DNA of 64,000 nt from Caulobacteraceae bacterium UBA3198 (GTDB lineage Bacteria; Pseudomonadota; Alphaproteobacteria; Caulobacterales; Caulobacteraceae), in contig DEWY01000006.1 in NCBI GenBank assembly GCA_002363865.1, positions 519,693 to 583,692 of the forward strand, in the 5' to 3' direction. The first letter of the stretch is position 1. Each line of letters starts with the position of its first letter. The notes under the pieces were generated by a model. It ran no database searches, was not told where the DNA came from, and worked only from the letters and a program-made list of their open reading frames with translations. A program made the position numbers and the translations under genes. Below, piece by piece: positions 50,931-61,850 of the stretch.

Positions 50931-51608
50931 CTAGGCGCGGACGAGGTCCAGGAACACGGGGGCGCAGTCGCCCAGGCGCTTTTCCTCATAGCGGGTGGTG
51001 ATGTGATCGGCCGGCGGCGTCCGCCAGTCATCGGCCCGGACGGCGGGCCAGTCGAAATGCGGACTGGCCAGGAACCGCTCGAGCGTCCAGTCGGCATAGT
51101 CGGCCCAGTCGGTGGCGAAGCGCAGGCGCCCGCCCGGCTTCATCAGCCGGGCCAGATCCTCGATCAGCTCGGCCTGCACCAGCCGGCGCTTATTGTGCCG
51201 CGCCTTGGGCCAGGGGTCGGGGAACAGGATGAACACCCGGTCCAGGCAGGCGTCCGGCAGGCGGGCCATCAGGTCGCGGACGTCGCCGTCGTGCAGGCGC
51301 ACATTTGACAGACCCTGCTCGTCGATATGGCGCAGGGCTGAGGCCACGCCGTTCTGAAAGGGCTCGGCCCCCAGGATCAGGATGTCCGGCGACCTGGCCG
51401 CCTGGGCGGCCAGGTGCTCCCCGCCGCCAAAACCGATCTCCAGCCAGACCTGATCGGCGCCTGGCTTCAGCGTCAGGGGATCGAAGGGCTCGGCCGGACA
51501 GCGGATGTCCGGCAGCAGGCTGTCCATCAGGGCGGCCTGCCGCGGCTTGATCGGGCGCGACTTGATGCGCCCGAAGGAGCGCATCGGGGGATGAGAGTCT
51601 GACGTCAT
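50931..51608 (-). CDS. trmB: tRNA (guanine-N7-)-methyltransferase
   Basis: This 225-residue SAM enzyme methylates G46 of tRNA. Motifs: WLEIGFGGGEHLAAQA (SAM-binding), VFILFPDPWPKARHNKRRLV (substrate-binding FPDPWPK), and LRFATDWADYADW. ATG 51608. Position between metK and rimP matches other alphaproteobacteria. Confidence 0.95.
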   Translation of the reverse strand: MTSDSHPPMRSFGRIKSRPIKPRQAALMDSLLPDIRCPAEPFDPLTLKPGADQVWLEIGFGGGEHLAAQAARSPDILILGAEPFQNGVASALRHIDEQGLSNVRLHDGDVRDLMARLPDACLDRVFILFPDPWPKARHNKRRLVQAELIEDLARLMKPGGRLRFATDWADYADWTLERFLASPHFDWPAVRADDWRTPPADHITTRYEEKRLGDCAPVFLDLVRA

Positions 51609-51672
51609 GGGGGGGAAGCCATAGCCCGGCGTGCGGCCCCTGTCGCGGGGCGGCGCGCCGGGCTGCAGGTCT

Positions 51673-52893
51673 TTAGGCCAGGCTCTTCAGCTGGTCGACC
51701 AGGTCGGTCTTTTCCCAGGAGAAGCCGCCGTCGGCCTCCGGGGCGCGGCCGAAATGGCCGTAGGCCGCGGTGCGGGCGTAGATGGGGCGGTTGAGGCCCA
51801 GGTGCTCGCGGATGGCCCGGGGCGTGGCGCCGCCGATCAGCCCGGGCAGGATGGCCTCAAGCTTGGCCGGGTCCACGGAGGCCTCGCCGTGCAGGTCCAC
51901 ATAGAAGGACAGGGGCTGGGCCACGCCGATGGCGTAGCTGATCTGGATGGTGCAGCGGCGGGCCAGGCCCGCGGCCACCACATTCTTGGCCAGGTAGCGG
52001 CAGGCATAGGCCGCCGAACGGTCCACCTTGGTGGGGTCCTTGCCCGAGAAGGCGCCGCCGCCATGGGGGGCTGCGCCGCCATAGGTGTCGACGATGATCT
52101 TGCGGCCCGTCAGGCCGGCGTCGCCGTCGGGACCGCCGATCTCGAACTTTCCGGTGGGATTGACCAGCCACTGGGTCTTGCGGGTGATCAGGCCCTCGGG
52201 GATCACGCTTTCCACATAGGGCTTGATCAGCTCCTGCACCCGCTTGGGGGTGGCCGAGTGGGCGCCGATCTTCTTCTTGTGCTGGGTGGAGACGACGATC
52301 TTCAGCACCTCGACGGGCTTGCCATCCTCATAGCGCAGGGTGACCTGGCTCTTGGCGTCGGGCTCCAGCACCGGGCACTCGCCCGAATGGCGCACATCGG
52401 CCAGCTTCTTGAGGATGTTGTGCGAGTACTGCAGGGCCGCGGGCATCAGCTCGGGCGTTTCGTCGCAGGCGTAGCCGAACATGATGCCCTGGTCGCCGGC
52501 GCCCTCGTCCTTCTTGTCGCTGGCGTCGACCCCCTGGGCGATGTGCTCGGACTGGGGGTGCAGGTAGCAGGCGAACTTGGCCTTCTCCCAGTGGAAGCCC
52601 TTCTGTTCGTAGCCGATATCCTTGACCGCCTGCCGGACCTTGGGCTCCAGGCTTTTGACGATCTCCTTGGTCATGGCCTTGTTCTCGGCCTTGGACGCGC
52701 CAGGACGGCCCGCGCGGACTTCACCCGCCAGGACGATCCGGTTGGTGGTCACCAGGGTCTCGCAGGCGACGCGCGCCTGGGGTTCTGCGGCGATGAAGGC
52801 GTCGACCACCGTGTCGGAAATCCGATCGGCGACCTTGTCGGGATGGCCTTCAGAGACGCTTTCGCTGGTGAAGATGTAGGAGGAACGGCTCAA
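51673..52893 (-). CDS. metK: S-adenosylmethionine synthase
   Basis: This 406-residue enzyme makes SAM from Met and ATP. It has FTSESVSEGHPDKVADRISD, DQGIMFGYACDETPELMP and GGGAFSGKDPTKVDRSAAYA with the catalytic loop. The start is TTG 52893 with GGAG eight bases upstream, as no ATG fits. SAM feeds the neighbouring TrmB and other methyltransferases. Confidence 0.96.
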   Translation of the reverse strand: MSRSSYIFTSESVSEGHPDKVADRISDTVVDAFIAAEPQARVACETLVTTNRIVLAGEVRAGRPGASKAENKAMTKEIVKSLEPKVRQAVKDIGYEQKGFHWEKAKFACYLHPQSEHIAQGVDASDKKDEGAGDQGIMFGYACDETPELMPAALQYSHNILKKLADVRHSGECPVLEPDAKSQVTLRYEDGKPVEVLKIVVSTQHKKKIGAHSATPKRVQELIKPYVESVIPEGLITRKTQWLVNPTGKFEIGGPDGDAGLTGRKIIVDTYGGAAPHGGGAFSGKDPTKVDRSAAYACRYLAKNVVAAGLARRCTIQISYAIGVAQPLSFYVDLHGEASVDPAKLEAILPGLIGGATPRAIREHLGLNRPIYARTAAYGHFGRAPEADGGFSWEKTDLVDQLKSLA

Positions 52894-52949
52894 AATCAGG
52901 GCTCCGGTCAGGCGACGGCGGCCGCGCGCGCGGCGGGCCGGCAACTTGC

Positions 52950-52985
52950 GGGGAACCCTATAAAGAAATCCTTATATCCCGCAAG
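52950..52985 (-). promoter_or_regulatory. Candidate metK promoter / operator
   Basis: On the minus strand TTGCGG, 16 bases, TATAGG form a weak -35/-10. TATAA and TTATA arms overlap it, a possible binding site for the XRE regulator encoded upstream. No riboswitch fold is evident. Confidence 0.3.
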
Positions 52986-52993
52986 CTGCGCGG

Positions 52994-53449
52994 TCAGACT
53001 TCTTCCAGGTCGACCTGTTCGTGGAGCTCGAGCTCGGACTCCTCAGCCATGGTTCGCACCAGGTCGAGAAGCCGGCGACGCACCCGGGGCTGGCGAACCC
53101 GGGGAAACAGAGTGGCCAGCTCCATGCCTTCTGGCGTGAGCAGGAAGTCATGGACGGAATCCCGGCCGTCATCGCCCTCGCCGCCCGCCGTGGCCGGATC
53201 GCCCAGCCCCTCATAGAAATAGGCCACCGAGGTCTTCAGGGCGCGGGCCATCTCCCAGAGCTTGGAGGCGCTGACCCTGTTGGCCGCGCGCTCGTACTTC
53301 TGAACCTGCTGGAAGGTCAGGCCGATGGACTCCGCCAGGCGCTCCTGGCTCACGCCCAGCTCCTTGCGTCGCAGGCGGATGCGCAGGCCCACATGGCGGT
53401 CGACCGGATTGGGGGCGCGATCCAGTTCGAGGTCCTTTGTCATCGACAT
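52994..53449 (-). CDS. XRE family helix-turn-helix regulator (PhrR-like)
   Basis: This 151-residue protein has a helix-turn-helix at about residues 20-75 (GLRIRLRRKELGVSQERLAESIGLTFQQVQKYERAANRVSASKLWEMARAL) and an acidic C-terminus. In rhizobia a similar gene (phrR) lies between lnt and metK, so the position is conserved. Target genes are unknown; metK and itself are candidates. Confidence 0.88.
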   Translation of the reverse strand: MSMTKDLELDRAPNPVDRHVGLRIRLRRKELGVSQERLAESIGLTFQQVQKYERAANRVSASKLWEMARALKTSVAYFYEGLGDPATAGGEGDDGRDSVHDFLLTPEGMELATLFPRVRQPRVRRRLLDLVRTMAEESELELHEQVDLEEV

Positions 53450-53503
53450 TCCTTAACCGAAATGCGCATCACTCGCAAAACCAGCTTGGCCCTCAGGCCG
53501 CCA

Positions 53504-55102
53504 TCAGCCGCGGCGGAGCCAGAAAGCCGCAGATATCGCCGCCGAAACGAGCAGCATGATGGCGAACGGCAGGTTGCCCAGGCGCGAGAAGGGCGTCGGG
53601 CCGTCCGGCGGCGGCAAGGGGGCGTCGATCACGCCGCGGCGGCCCTGGCTCATCCAGGCGCCGGCCTGCAGCCGCCCGCGGGAGTCGATCACCCCGGACA
53701 CCCCGGTGGGGGTGGAGCGGATCAGGGGCAGGCCCTCTTCGATGGCCCGGTAGCTGGAGAGGTTCAGATGCTGCCAGGGGCCGCTGGTGGCGCCGAACCA
53801 GGCGTCGTTGGAGACATTGAGGATCCATTCGGCGCGGATCCCCCCGCGGGCCGCGCCCTGACCGGTGAACCGGGGGAACAGGGCCTCGTAGCAGATCAGC
53901 GGCTGCACCGGCGGCAGGCCCGGCAGGATGAGCGGCTGGGGCGGCGGCCCGGCGGTGAAGTCGGCAGGCATGTTCACCAGGCTGCGCAGGCCCAGGCCGG
54001 TCATGATCTCGCCCAGGGGCAGATATTCGCCGAATGGCACCAGCCGGTGTTTGTCATAAAGTCCCGCCACCTCCAGCCCCGGGGTCTCCAGCCGGCGGAA
54101 GGCCACCAGGGTGTTGAAGTAATCCAGCGCCCCATCTTCGCCCAAGCCCACCCGGTTGGCGCCCAGCATGAGCACCTGACCAGGGGCGAGGGCCTCGGAC
54201 AAGGCGACCGGATAGGGCTGGCCCGGCGCCAACAGGTCGTCGATCACCGCAGGCAGGGCGCCTTCCGGCCAGATGACGATGTCGGGCCGACGCGGGGCCG
54301 GCAGACGGCTTAGCCGCACATAGTCGTCGAAGATAAGATCGAGGTTTTCCGGCCGCCACTTGTCCTTCTGGTCCACATCGGCCTGGACGATACGCACCAC
54401 CGGCGCGGTCTCGCGGGGTGCCGGCGCGGTGGCCAGCCGCCAGGCGCCGCCGCCATAGAGGGCCGCCAGCACCGCCACTGCCGCCCCGCCTACGGCCAGG
54501 GCCTGCCTGCGGGCAAGCCCCGGCAGGGCCGCTGGGCTCGCCGCCAGCGCCACGGTGATCCATGTCAGTCCATAGGCGCCCACCAGGGCTGCGGCCTGAG
54601 ACGGCGCCCCGCCGGCCCGCCAGGCTTCGCCTGGCAGGTTCCAGGGAAAGCCGGTGAACACATGGCCGCGGACGAACTCCGCCAGGGTCAGGGCGCCGGC
54701 GAACACCAGCACCCGGCCCGGGCCCTGGGGCCTGACCAGGCGGTAGAGCCAGAGACCCAGCCCCCAGAAAAGGGCCAGGCCCCCCGCCAGGAGGATCAGG
54801 GCGAAGGGCGCCATCCACCCATGGGCGGCGGCGTCCACCAGGAAGGCCTCGGTCACCCACCAGACGCTGAGGCTGAAATAGCCGAGGCCCGCCAGCCACC
54901 CCCTGAAGAAGGCCGAGGTTCGGGGTCGGACCGGGTCGGCCTGGTCTCCCAGGCGCAGGAGCAGGGCGAACCCCAGCAGGCCCGGCAGCAGGCCGAAGGG
55001 CGGATGGGCGAGCGCCGCGGCCAGACCGGCGATAAGCGCCAGAAGGCTCCGCCCCAGGGGGTTGGCCTCCAGACGACGGTAATGGTCGGCCAGACGGGAC
55101 AA
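53504..55102 (-). CDS. lnt: Apolipoprotein N-acyltransferase
   Basis: This 532-residue protein has six or more N-terminal helices and a periplasmic nitrilase domain with E in IWPEGALP, K in YDKHRLVPFGEYLP and C in QPLICYEALFP. It N-acylates the lipoprotein Cys, the last step of maturation. TTG 55102, eight bases after the corC stop, is the start; no ATG is available. Confidence 0.95.
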   Translation of the reverse strand: MSRLADHYRRLEANPLGRSLLALIAGLAAALAHPPFGLLPGLLGFALLLRLGDQADPVRPRTSAFFRGWLAGLGYFSLSVWWVTEAFLVDAAAHGWMAPFALILLAGGLALFWGLGLWLYRLVRPQGPGRVLVFAGALTLAEFVRGHVFTGFPWNLPGEAWRAGGAPSQAAALVGAYGLTWITVALAASPAALPGLARRQALAVGGAAVAVLAALYGGGAWRLATAPAPRETAPVVRIVQADVDQKDKWRPENLDLIFDDYVRLSRLPAPRRPDIVIWPEGALPAVIDDLLAPGQPYPVALSEALAPGQVLMLGANRVGLGEDGALDYFNTLVAFRRLETPGLEVAGLYDKHRLVPFGEYLPLGEIMTGLGLRSLVNMPADFTAGPPPQPLILPGLPPVQPLICYEALFPRFTGQGAARGGIRAEWILNVSNDAWFGATSGPWQHLNLSSYRAIEEGLPLIRSTPTGVSGVIDSRGRLQAGAWMSQGRRGVIDAPLPPPDGPTPFSRLGNLPFAIMLLVSAAISAAFWLRRG

Positions 55103-55110
55103 GCGGGCTC

Positions 55111-56007
55111 TCAGCCGCCGTCCGTGGCCACGGGGGGCGTGGCGGCGGTGACGGCCGGGGTGGGACGCAGGCGGACCCGCTTCACCCGCCGGGGATCGGC
55201 GTCCATCACCTGCAGCTCGAAGCCGGCCGGATGGGCGATCAGCTCGCCCCGCTGTGGCACGCGTCCGGCCAGGGCCGTGACGAGACCGGCGACCGTGTCG
55301 ATCTCCTCCTCCAGGTCCGGCGGGGCCAGGGGTTGGCCGACGGCGGCTTCAAGTTCCTCCAGGGGCGTGCGGGCGTCGGCCTCGAACACCCCGCCCGGAC
55401 GGGCGATGATGGACTTGGCCTGGGCCACGTCGTGTTCGTCGTCGATCTCGCCGACCACGGCCTCGATCAGGTCTTCCAGGGTCACCAGGCCGTCCGTGCC
55501 GCCGAACTCGTCGATCACCAGGGCCATGTGGGTGCGGGCCGCCTGCATCTGCAGCAGCAGGTCGGCGGCGCGCATGGAGGCCGGCACATAGAGCGCGTCG
55601 CGACGGACCCGGTGAAGAAAGGCGTCCTCCGCCTTGGGGCCGGCGCCGTTGGCCGACAGCAGGCGGAACACGTCCTTGACGTGAACCACGCCCACGGGGT
55701 CGTCCAGGGTCTCGCGGTAGATGGGCATCCGGGAGTGCTCGGCGTCGATGAAGCGGTCGACCACCTCGCCGAAGGGGGTGGTGAGCTCGACGGCGACGAT
55801 GTCGGCCCGAGGCGTCATGACATCGTCCACGCGCAGGGACTGGAAGGCCACGGCCTGCCGCACCATGCGGTTCTCGGGTTCGGCGGGCTGGTCCGACGGT
55901 TCAGGGGTCGCGCTGTTGCGGCCGAACCGTTTCAGAATGGCCCGAAACCCGTTCCCCTGTCGGGGGGGATCGGGTTCGGGCGGACTTCGATCTTCCGAGC
56001 TAGTCAT
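55111..56007 (-). CDS. CorC/HlyC-type CBS domain protein (YbeX)
   Basis: This 298-residue protein has two CBS domains near residues 65-185 (VDDVMTPRADIVAVEL, MPIYRETLDDPVGVVHVKDVF) and a CorC_HlyC domain (VIDEFGGTDGLVTLEDLIEAVVGEIDDEHD). YbeX is linked to Mg2+/Co2+ handling and ribosome function. It follows ybeY and precedes lnt in the conserved order. ATG 56007 overlaps ybeY by eight bases; 56028 is an alternative. Confidence 0.92.
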   Translation of the reverse strand: MTSSEDRSPPEPDPPRQGNGFRAILKRFGRNSATPEPSDQPAEPENRMVRQAVAFQSLRVDDVMTPRADIVAVELTTPFGEVVDRFIDAEHSRMPIYRETLDDPVGVVHVKDVFRLLSANGAGPKAEDAFLHRVRRDALYVPASMRAADLLLQMQAARTHMALVIDEFGGTDGLVTLEDLIEAVVGEIDDEHDVAQAKSIIARPGGVFEADARTPLEELEAAVGQPLAPPDLEEEIDTVAGLVTALAGRVPQRGELIAHPAGFELQVMDADPRRVKRVRLRPTPAVTAATPPVATDGG

Positions 56008-56485
56008 GGTCTCCCTGTTCGGCCGCATAGGGATCTGGAACGCCCAGGCCGGCGAGAATTCGCCGTTCCAGGCCCTCCATGTCGGCGGCCTCGTCCTCGT
56101 TCATATGGTCATAGCCTACAAGATGCAGGACCCCGTGCGCCACAAGGTGCTGCAAATGGTCGGCCAGCGACTTGTTCTGCTGTTCGGCTTCCAGGGCGCA
56201 GACCCCGTAGGCCAGGGCCAGATCGCCCAGAAAACCTTCAGGATTCTGCGCGGCCGGGAAGGACAGCACATTGGTCGGCCCGGCCTTGCGGCGGTATTCG
56301 GCGTTCAGTTCGGCGACGGCCTCGTCGTCAGTGAGCAGCACCGCCACCAGACCGGAGTCGGCGCCCGCGTCCTTGGGCCGCATCTGCGCGCCGTCCAGGG
56401 CGGCGAGCGCTGCGGACCGCACCAGGATGACGGCGTCGGGCAGAGCTTCGGCCCAGGCGTCGTCCTCAATCTCGATATCGATCAA
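56000..56485 (-). CDS. ybeY: Endoribonuclease YbeY
   Basis: This 161-residue metalloprotein has the three-His zinc motif HGVLHLVGYDH. It acts in 16S rRNA 3'-end maturation and ribosome quality control. It starts at TTG 56485 overlapping the phoH stop (TTGA). Confidence 0.95.
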   Translation of the reverse strand: MIDIEIEDDAWAEALPDAVILVRSAALAALDGAQMRPKDAGADSGLVAVLLTDDEAVAELNAEYRRKAGPTNVLSFPAAQNPEGFLGDLALAYGVCALEAEQQNKSLADHLQHLVAHGVLHLVGYDHMNEDEAADMEGLERRILAGLGVPDPYAAEQGDHD

Positions 56486-57431
56486 TCGGGGCGTCCGTTC
56501 ATGGCGGCGTCGGCCTCATAGGCCCGCACGATGCGCTCGACCAGGGGATGGCGGACCACGTCCTCGGCGGCGAAGCGGGCCACGCCCACGCCTTCGACCC
56601 CATCCAGCAGGCTGACCGCGTGGGCGAGGCCGGAGTCCCGGGCGTTGACCAGGTCCACTTGGCTTGGATCGCCGGTCACCGCCATGCGGGCGCCTTCCCC
56701 CAGGCGGGTCAGGACCATCTTCATCTGCAGGCGCGTGGCGTTCTGGGCCTCATCGACGATGACGAAGGCCTGCGACAGGGTGCGGCCGCGCATGAAGGCG
56801 ATGGGGGCCAGCTCGATCTCGCCCTTCTCCCGGCGGCGGCGGAACTGATCGACGCCCATGATGTCGGTGAGCGCCTCCCAGACCGGCGCCATATAGGGAT
56901 CGACCTTTTCCGACAGGTCGCCGGGCAGGAAGCCCAGGCGCTCGCCGGCCTCGACGGCCGGGCGGCTGACGATCAGCCGGTCGACCTCGCCGCGCAGCAG
57001 GAGGCCCGCCCCGTGGGCGACGGCCAGGAAGGTCTTGCCGGTGCCCGCGGGTCCCAGGCCGAACACCAGCGGGTGATCGGTGAGCGCCTTCAGATAGCGG
57101 GCCTGGGCCGGGGTCTTGGGGGCCACCTGGCCACGACGGCCCACGGGCAGGCCGCCCGGCGCGGCGCCGGAACCGATGCGGGCCTGGCCGATGGCCACCC
57201 GCACGTCAGCCTCGTTGATTTCCAGCCCCTGGTCGGCGCGGCTGGCGAGCGACTGGATGGCGCGCTTGGCCATGCCGCGGGACTTGGAGTCGCCGCTCAG
57301 CTGCACGCCGCCGCCCGGCGTCTCCACCAGGACCCCGAAGGCGTCCTCGATCAGGGCGGCGTGGCGGCTGTTGGTTCCGCTGACCGCGCGGGCGGCCGCG
57401 TCGGTCAGCACGATGAATTCCGGGGCGCGGC

Positions 57432-57435
<4 letters not shown>
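56482..57435 (-). CDS. PhoH family ATPase (YbeZ)
   Basis: This 317-residue P-loop ATPase has GPAGTGKTFLAVAHG (Walker A), VIVDEAQNATRLQMKMVLTRLG (Walker B), and VTGDPSQVDL. It partners YbeY in RNA processing. It starts at TTG 57435, overlapping the miaB stop (TTGA). Confidence 0.94.
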
Positions 57436-58805
<1,370 letters not shown>

Positions 58806-58891
58806 GCTGGCCTTATGGGGTCGCAGGGCGAGGGGTTCAAGCGGTTCGCGCCCTCGGCGAACCTTCGCAGGACCCCCCAGGGCCGGCGCGC

Positions 58892-59299
58892 CTAGTCGTC
58901 CAGGGGCATGCCGTAGAGCTCCAGCCGATGGTCCACCAGCCGGTAGCCGAGCTTGCGGGCGATGGCCTCCTGCAGGGCCTCGATCTCGGGATCGACGAAC
59001 TCCACCACCTTGCCGGTCTTCATGTCGATGAGGTGGTCATGGTGGTGATCGGTGGCTTCCTCGTAACGGGAACGGCCGTCACGGAAATCGTGCCGGGCGA
59101 TGATCCCGGCCTCTTCGAACAGGCGCACCGTCCGATAGACCGTGGCGATGGAGATATGCGGATCGACCTGGTGGGCCCGGCGATAGAGCTCTTCCACATC
59201 GGGGTGGTCATCAGCGGCCGACAGCACGCGGGCGATCACCCGGCGTTGCTCGGTCATGCGCATCCCTTTTTCGATGCAGAGATTTTCGATCCGATCCAC
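58892..59299 (-). CDS. fur: Fur family metal-responsive regulator
   Basis: This 135-residue protein has a winged helix (MTEQRRVIARVL, ISIATVYRTVRLFEEAGIIARH) and the metal-binding HHHDHLIDMKTGKVVEF. The C-terminal CxxC structural zinc motif is absent, as in many alphaproteobacterial Fur and Mur proteins. Whether it reads iron or manganese is uncertain. GTG 59299 matches the family start; it lies 36 bases after rimI. Confidence 0.92.
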   Translation of the reverse strand: MDRIENLCIEKGMRMTEQRRVIARVLSAADDHPDVEELYRRAHQVDPHISIATVYRTVRLFEEAGIIARHDFRDGRSRYEEATDHHHDHLIDMKTGKVVEFVDPEIEALQEAIARKLGYRLVDHRLELYGMPLDD

Positions 59300-59335
59300 G
59301 CCGGTCCTCCTCGTCGCTGAACCTAGAGAATAGGT

Positions 59336-59788
59336 TTAAGGGCGCTCGCTGTTAAGATCGAGCCTCATCAACAAGGCGTCGATCTGTCGGCCGCCCCGGT
59401 CGTAATAGTTCCGCCGAAGGCCCACCTGGATGAAGCCTGTGGCGCCATAGAGGGCGATGGCCCCGGGATTGTCCTCGCCCACCTCCAGCACCAGGCTGAG
59501 GGCGCCGCCCTGGCGGGCTAGCCCCGCGGCCGCCGTCACCAGGGCCGAGCCGACGCCGCGCCGCCGCGCGGCCGGCGCCACGGCCAGGGTCAGGATCTCG
59601 GCCTCGTCGAACAGGATGCGCGACATGACCATGCCCAGCGGCGCCTCATCCTGCGCCATCACGGCATAGGCGCCGGCTCCGCCGATCAGGGCTGAGATGT
59701 CCTGGGCGCTCCAGGGCTTGTCGAAGGCCTGGGCGTGCAGGTCCGCCAGGGTCTGGGCGGCCTCGGGGCCGGCGGGGCTGAGCCTCAT
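59336..59788 (-). CDS. rimI: Ribosomal protein S18-alanine N-acetyltransferase-like RimI
   Basis: This 150-residue GNAT protein has LTLAVAPAARRRGVGSALVTAAA as acetyl-CoA site, ending with GFIQVGLRRNYYDRGGRQIDALLM, the RimI-specific Arg-Asn-Tyr-Tyr motif. Overlap with tsaB (ATGA) is typical. Confidence 0.93.
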   Translation of the reverse strand: MRLSPAGPEAAQTLADLHAQAFDKPWSAQDISALIGGAGAYAVMAQDEAPLGMVMSRILFDEAEILTLAVAPAARRRGVGSALVTAAAGLARQGGALSLVLEVGEDNPGAIALYGATGFIQVGLRRNYYDRGGRQIDALLMRLDLNSERP

Positions 59789-60444
59789 GCCATGTACGGT
59801 CCGGGCGCGCCGCCGGGCAGCCGGGCGTCAGGCGCCCGCAGATAAAGCGGTCGGGGAGATGGCGGGTTGATCTGGGCGGCCGCCAGCCGCGCCACGGCGG
59901 CGGGGTCGCAGGCCGGGACGTCGATCTGGCGCGCGCCCGGCATGAGGTCGGCCAGCAGGGGCGCGCCGCTCCCCACCAGGACCGCCTGGCGCCCCCCCGA
60001 CAGCTCGGCCACCCGGGCGGCGGCTGTGGCCAGGTCCAGGGCGTCGGGGGCCATCAGGGCGCGGCCGGCGGCGAAGGCCTGCAGATAGATCTGGCCCCGG
60101 CGGGCGTCGATAGCCGCAAAGGTCAGCTCCTCCCCCAGGGGTTCGGCCAGGGCCGCCAGGGTGCCGATCCCAACGACCGGGATGGAAAGCGCTGCGCCCA
60201 GACCCTTGGCGAAGGCCAGCCCCACCCGCAGGCCGGTGAACGAGCCCGGCCCGATGGTCACACCGATCCGCTCCAGCTCGGAGAAGGCGAGGCCGGCCTG
60301 CGCCATCACCGTCTGCGCCAGCGGCGCGATGGCCTCCTGGTGGCCCCGGCCCATGGGGTGGCTGGCCTGGGCGCGCACGGCCCCGCCGTCGAGCACAGCG
60401 AGCGAGCAGGCGTCCAGGCAGGTGTCGAGGGCGAGCACGATCAT
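59785..60444 (-). CDS. tsaB: tRNA threonylcarbamoyladenosine biosynthesis protein TsaB
   Basis: This 219-residue ASKHA-fold partner of TsaD has LALDTCLDACSLAVLDGG, IGPGSFTGLRVGLAFAKGL and FAAIDARRGQIYLQAF. It supports t6A formation. Start ATG 60444; coupled to rimI. Confidence 0.95.
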   Translation of the reverse strand: MIVLALDTCLDACSLAVLDGGAVRAQASHPMGRGHQEAIAPLAQTVMAQAGLAFSELERIGVTIGPGSFTGLRVGLAFAKGLGAALSIPVVGIGTLAALAEPLGEELTFAAIDARRGQIYLQAFAAGRALMAPDALDLATAAARVAELSGGRQAVLVGSGAPLLADLMPGARQIDVPACDPAAVARLAAAQINPPSPRPLYLRAPDARLPGGAPGPYMA

Positions 60445-60560
60445 AGGCGGGCGCTACCAGCCCCGGTCGGAATTGGAAAGCGCGAGCCGGCGTGGATCGT
60501 CACGGGGAACGGGGCGTGAGCGAAGGTGTTGCCTCATCCACAAGCCCAAGGGAGGCCCGC

Positions 60561-60770
60561 ATGGACACGCTCGAGCCCAATACCGCCGCCGCCAGCTTCC
60601 GCGTGGGCGACGCCCGGTTCGTGGCCAAGGTGAAGGTCACGCCAGCCGGACTGCTGGCCATCGGCGCCCTGGTCTCAGGGACTCTGCTCTCGACCTCGGT
60701 CCTCGTCTGGACCGCCACCAGCGTGGCGCGTCGGCGGCCCTTGACCTCGGCGATTATGGCCAAGCGATAG
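60561..60770 (+). CDS. Small membrane-associated hypothetical protein
   Basis: This 69-residue protein has one hydrophobic segment near residues 29-48 (LLAIGALVSGTLLSTSVLVW) after a hydrophilic N-terminus. GGAGG precedes ATG 60561. No family is recognised. It is divergent from tsaB. Confidence 0.6.
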   Translation: MDTLEPNTAAASFRVGDARFVAKVKVTPAGLLAIGALVSGTLLSTSVLVWTATSVARRRPLTSAIMAKR

Positions 60771-61112
60771 GGAGACCGCGCCTAGAGCGCGTTCCGATAG
60801 GTGGACGTCATCGCAACGCCAAGTCGCCAATGATGGGGTTGGGCTCAAAGCGGCGGTTGGGATGTCCGCTTCTCGGCAAGCTCCGGAGCCCCTTCAACGC
60901 ATCCGCAATCTGCGCATTGCTGACATTCGGAAGATCCGATTCGGGCCGCCGCTATGTTGAGTCGTTTGCACTAAGGCCAAGTTGGCTCAAGAATGGGCCA
61001 GGCGAAGCGCCAGCGTCCTGTGATGGAGCGGGCTTCTGGGGGCGGCCCGGTCCGTGTACCCGGGGACCTCAAGCCCTTCGCCCTTTAGAAAGACGTCAAT
61101 AGCCGCGTCTAG
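60771..61112. other. Gap with no gene; mixed sequence and possible repeat remnant
   Basis: No convincing reading frame is seen. A fragment AGAGCGCGTTCCGATAGG near 60784 looks like one arm of a common alphaproteobacterial intergenic repeat without its partner. GGCGGTTGGGATGTCCGCTT near 60852 may be another relic. This marks the edge of a differently composed region. Confidence 0.35.
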
Positions 61113-61850
61113 TTGGTGGAAGCCGACGCTGGGAATGAAAGCTCAAGCTCGGCTATAGTGCAGGCTTTCAACAATGCGCTGGAGCCTCCCTTGTTAACAG
61201 AGCGCCTCCAAGATAGCTGGCGCAGGAACGCCGGCCGCTGGACTGAGATGGTGCGGCATCCCGTAATCATCCGGGAAAGAAGTGTTGTTTACTCAGCTGT
61301 TTTAGCCGCAGTCCTTCGACTTCAACCAAAGCTGGTTCTGGATCTTGGCTGCGGCAAAGGATGGCTGTGCCGAGAGCTGTCAGAGCACGGGATCGATTGC
61401 ATCGGGATCGATGCCGTGGACAGCCTGATCGAAGCGGCGCGGCGCGGCGCGGGGGGCGATTCGAGGTTTTTTGCGTACGAGGAGATCGCGAAGGCTCCTT
61501 CTCAGCTGGGGGTTTCGCCCGATGTGCTCGTGGCCAACTTTTCGCTATTGGACGAGGAGGCTCCACAGCTCCTCAACGCGATGGCCACAATCGCCCATGA
61601 GGCGACCCGACTAATCATCCAGGCCGCACATCCGATTATTGCGGGTGCCGGAGCAGAACCGGGGTGGAGACTCGAACTCTTCAATGGACATCGGGGTGGG
61701 CTGTGGGTCGACATGCCCTGGTACTTCCGGAGCCTGAGCTCCTGGGAGGTCGCCCTTAAACCAACTTGGCGTCTGGAGCTGGTCGAGGAGCCCAAAGAAG
61801 CGGGCGCTTCGCAGCCGAGCTCTCTCCTTCTGACCGCGATCAAAGGGTAG
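61113..61850 (+). CDS. Class I SAM-dependent methyltransferase
   Basis: This 245-residue protein has SAM motif I LVLDLGCGKGWLCRELSEHG, GIDAVDSLIEAAR, and a Methyltransf_11-like layout; the acceptor is unknown. More A/T third positions than the core genes suggest later acquisition. A TTG 61113 or GTG 61116 start is likely. Confidence 0.82.
   Translation: MVEADAGNESSSSAIVQAFNNALEPPLLTERLQDSWRRNAGRWTEMVRHPVIIRERSVVYSAVLAAVLRLQPKLVLDLGCGKGWLCRELSEHGIDCIGIDAVDSLIEAARRGAGGDSRFFAYEEIAKAPSQLGVSPDVLVANFSLLDEEAPQLLNAMATIAHEATRLIIQAAHPIIAGAGAEPGWRLELFNGHRGGLWVDMPWYFRSLSSWEVALKPTWRLELVEEPKEAGASQPSSLLLTAIKG

Noticed and set aside
52894..52993. SAM riboswitch upstream of metK
   Set aside because: The leader is short, and I could not find the conserved cores of SAM-I, SAM-II or SAM/SAH motifs; covariance-model search would decide.
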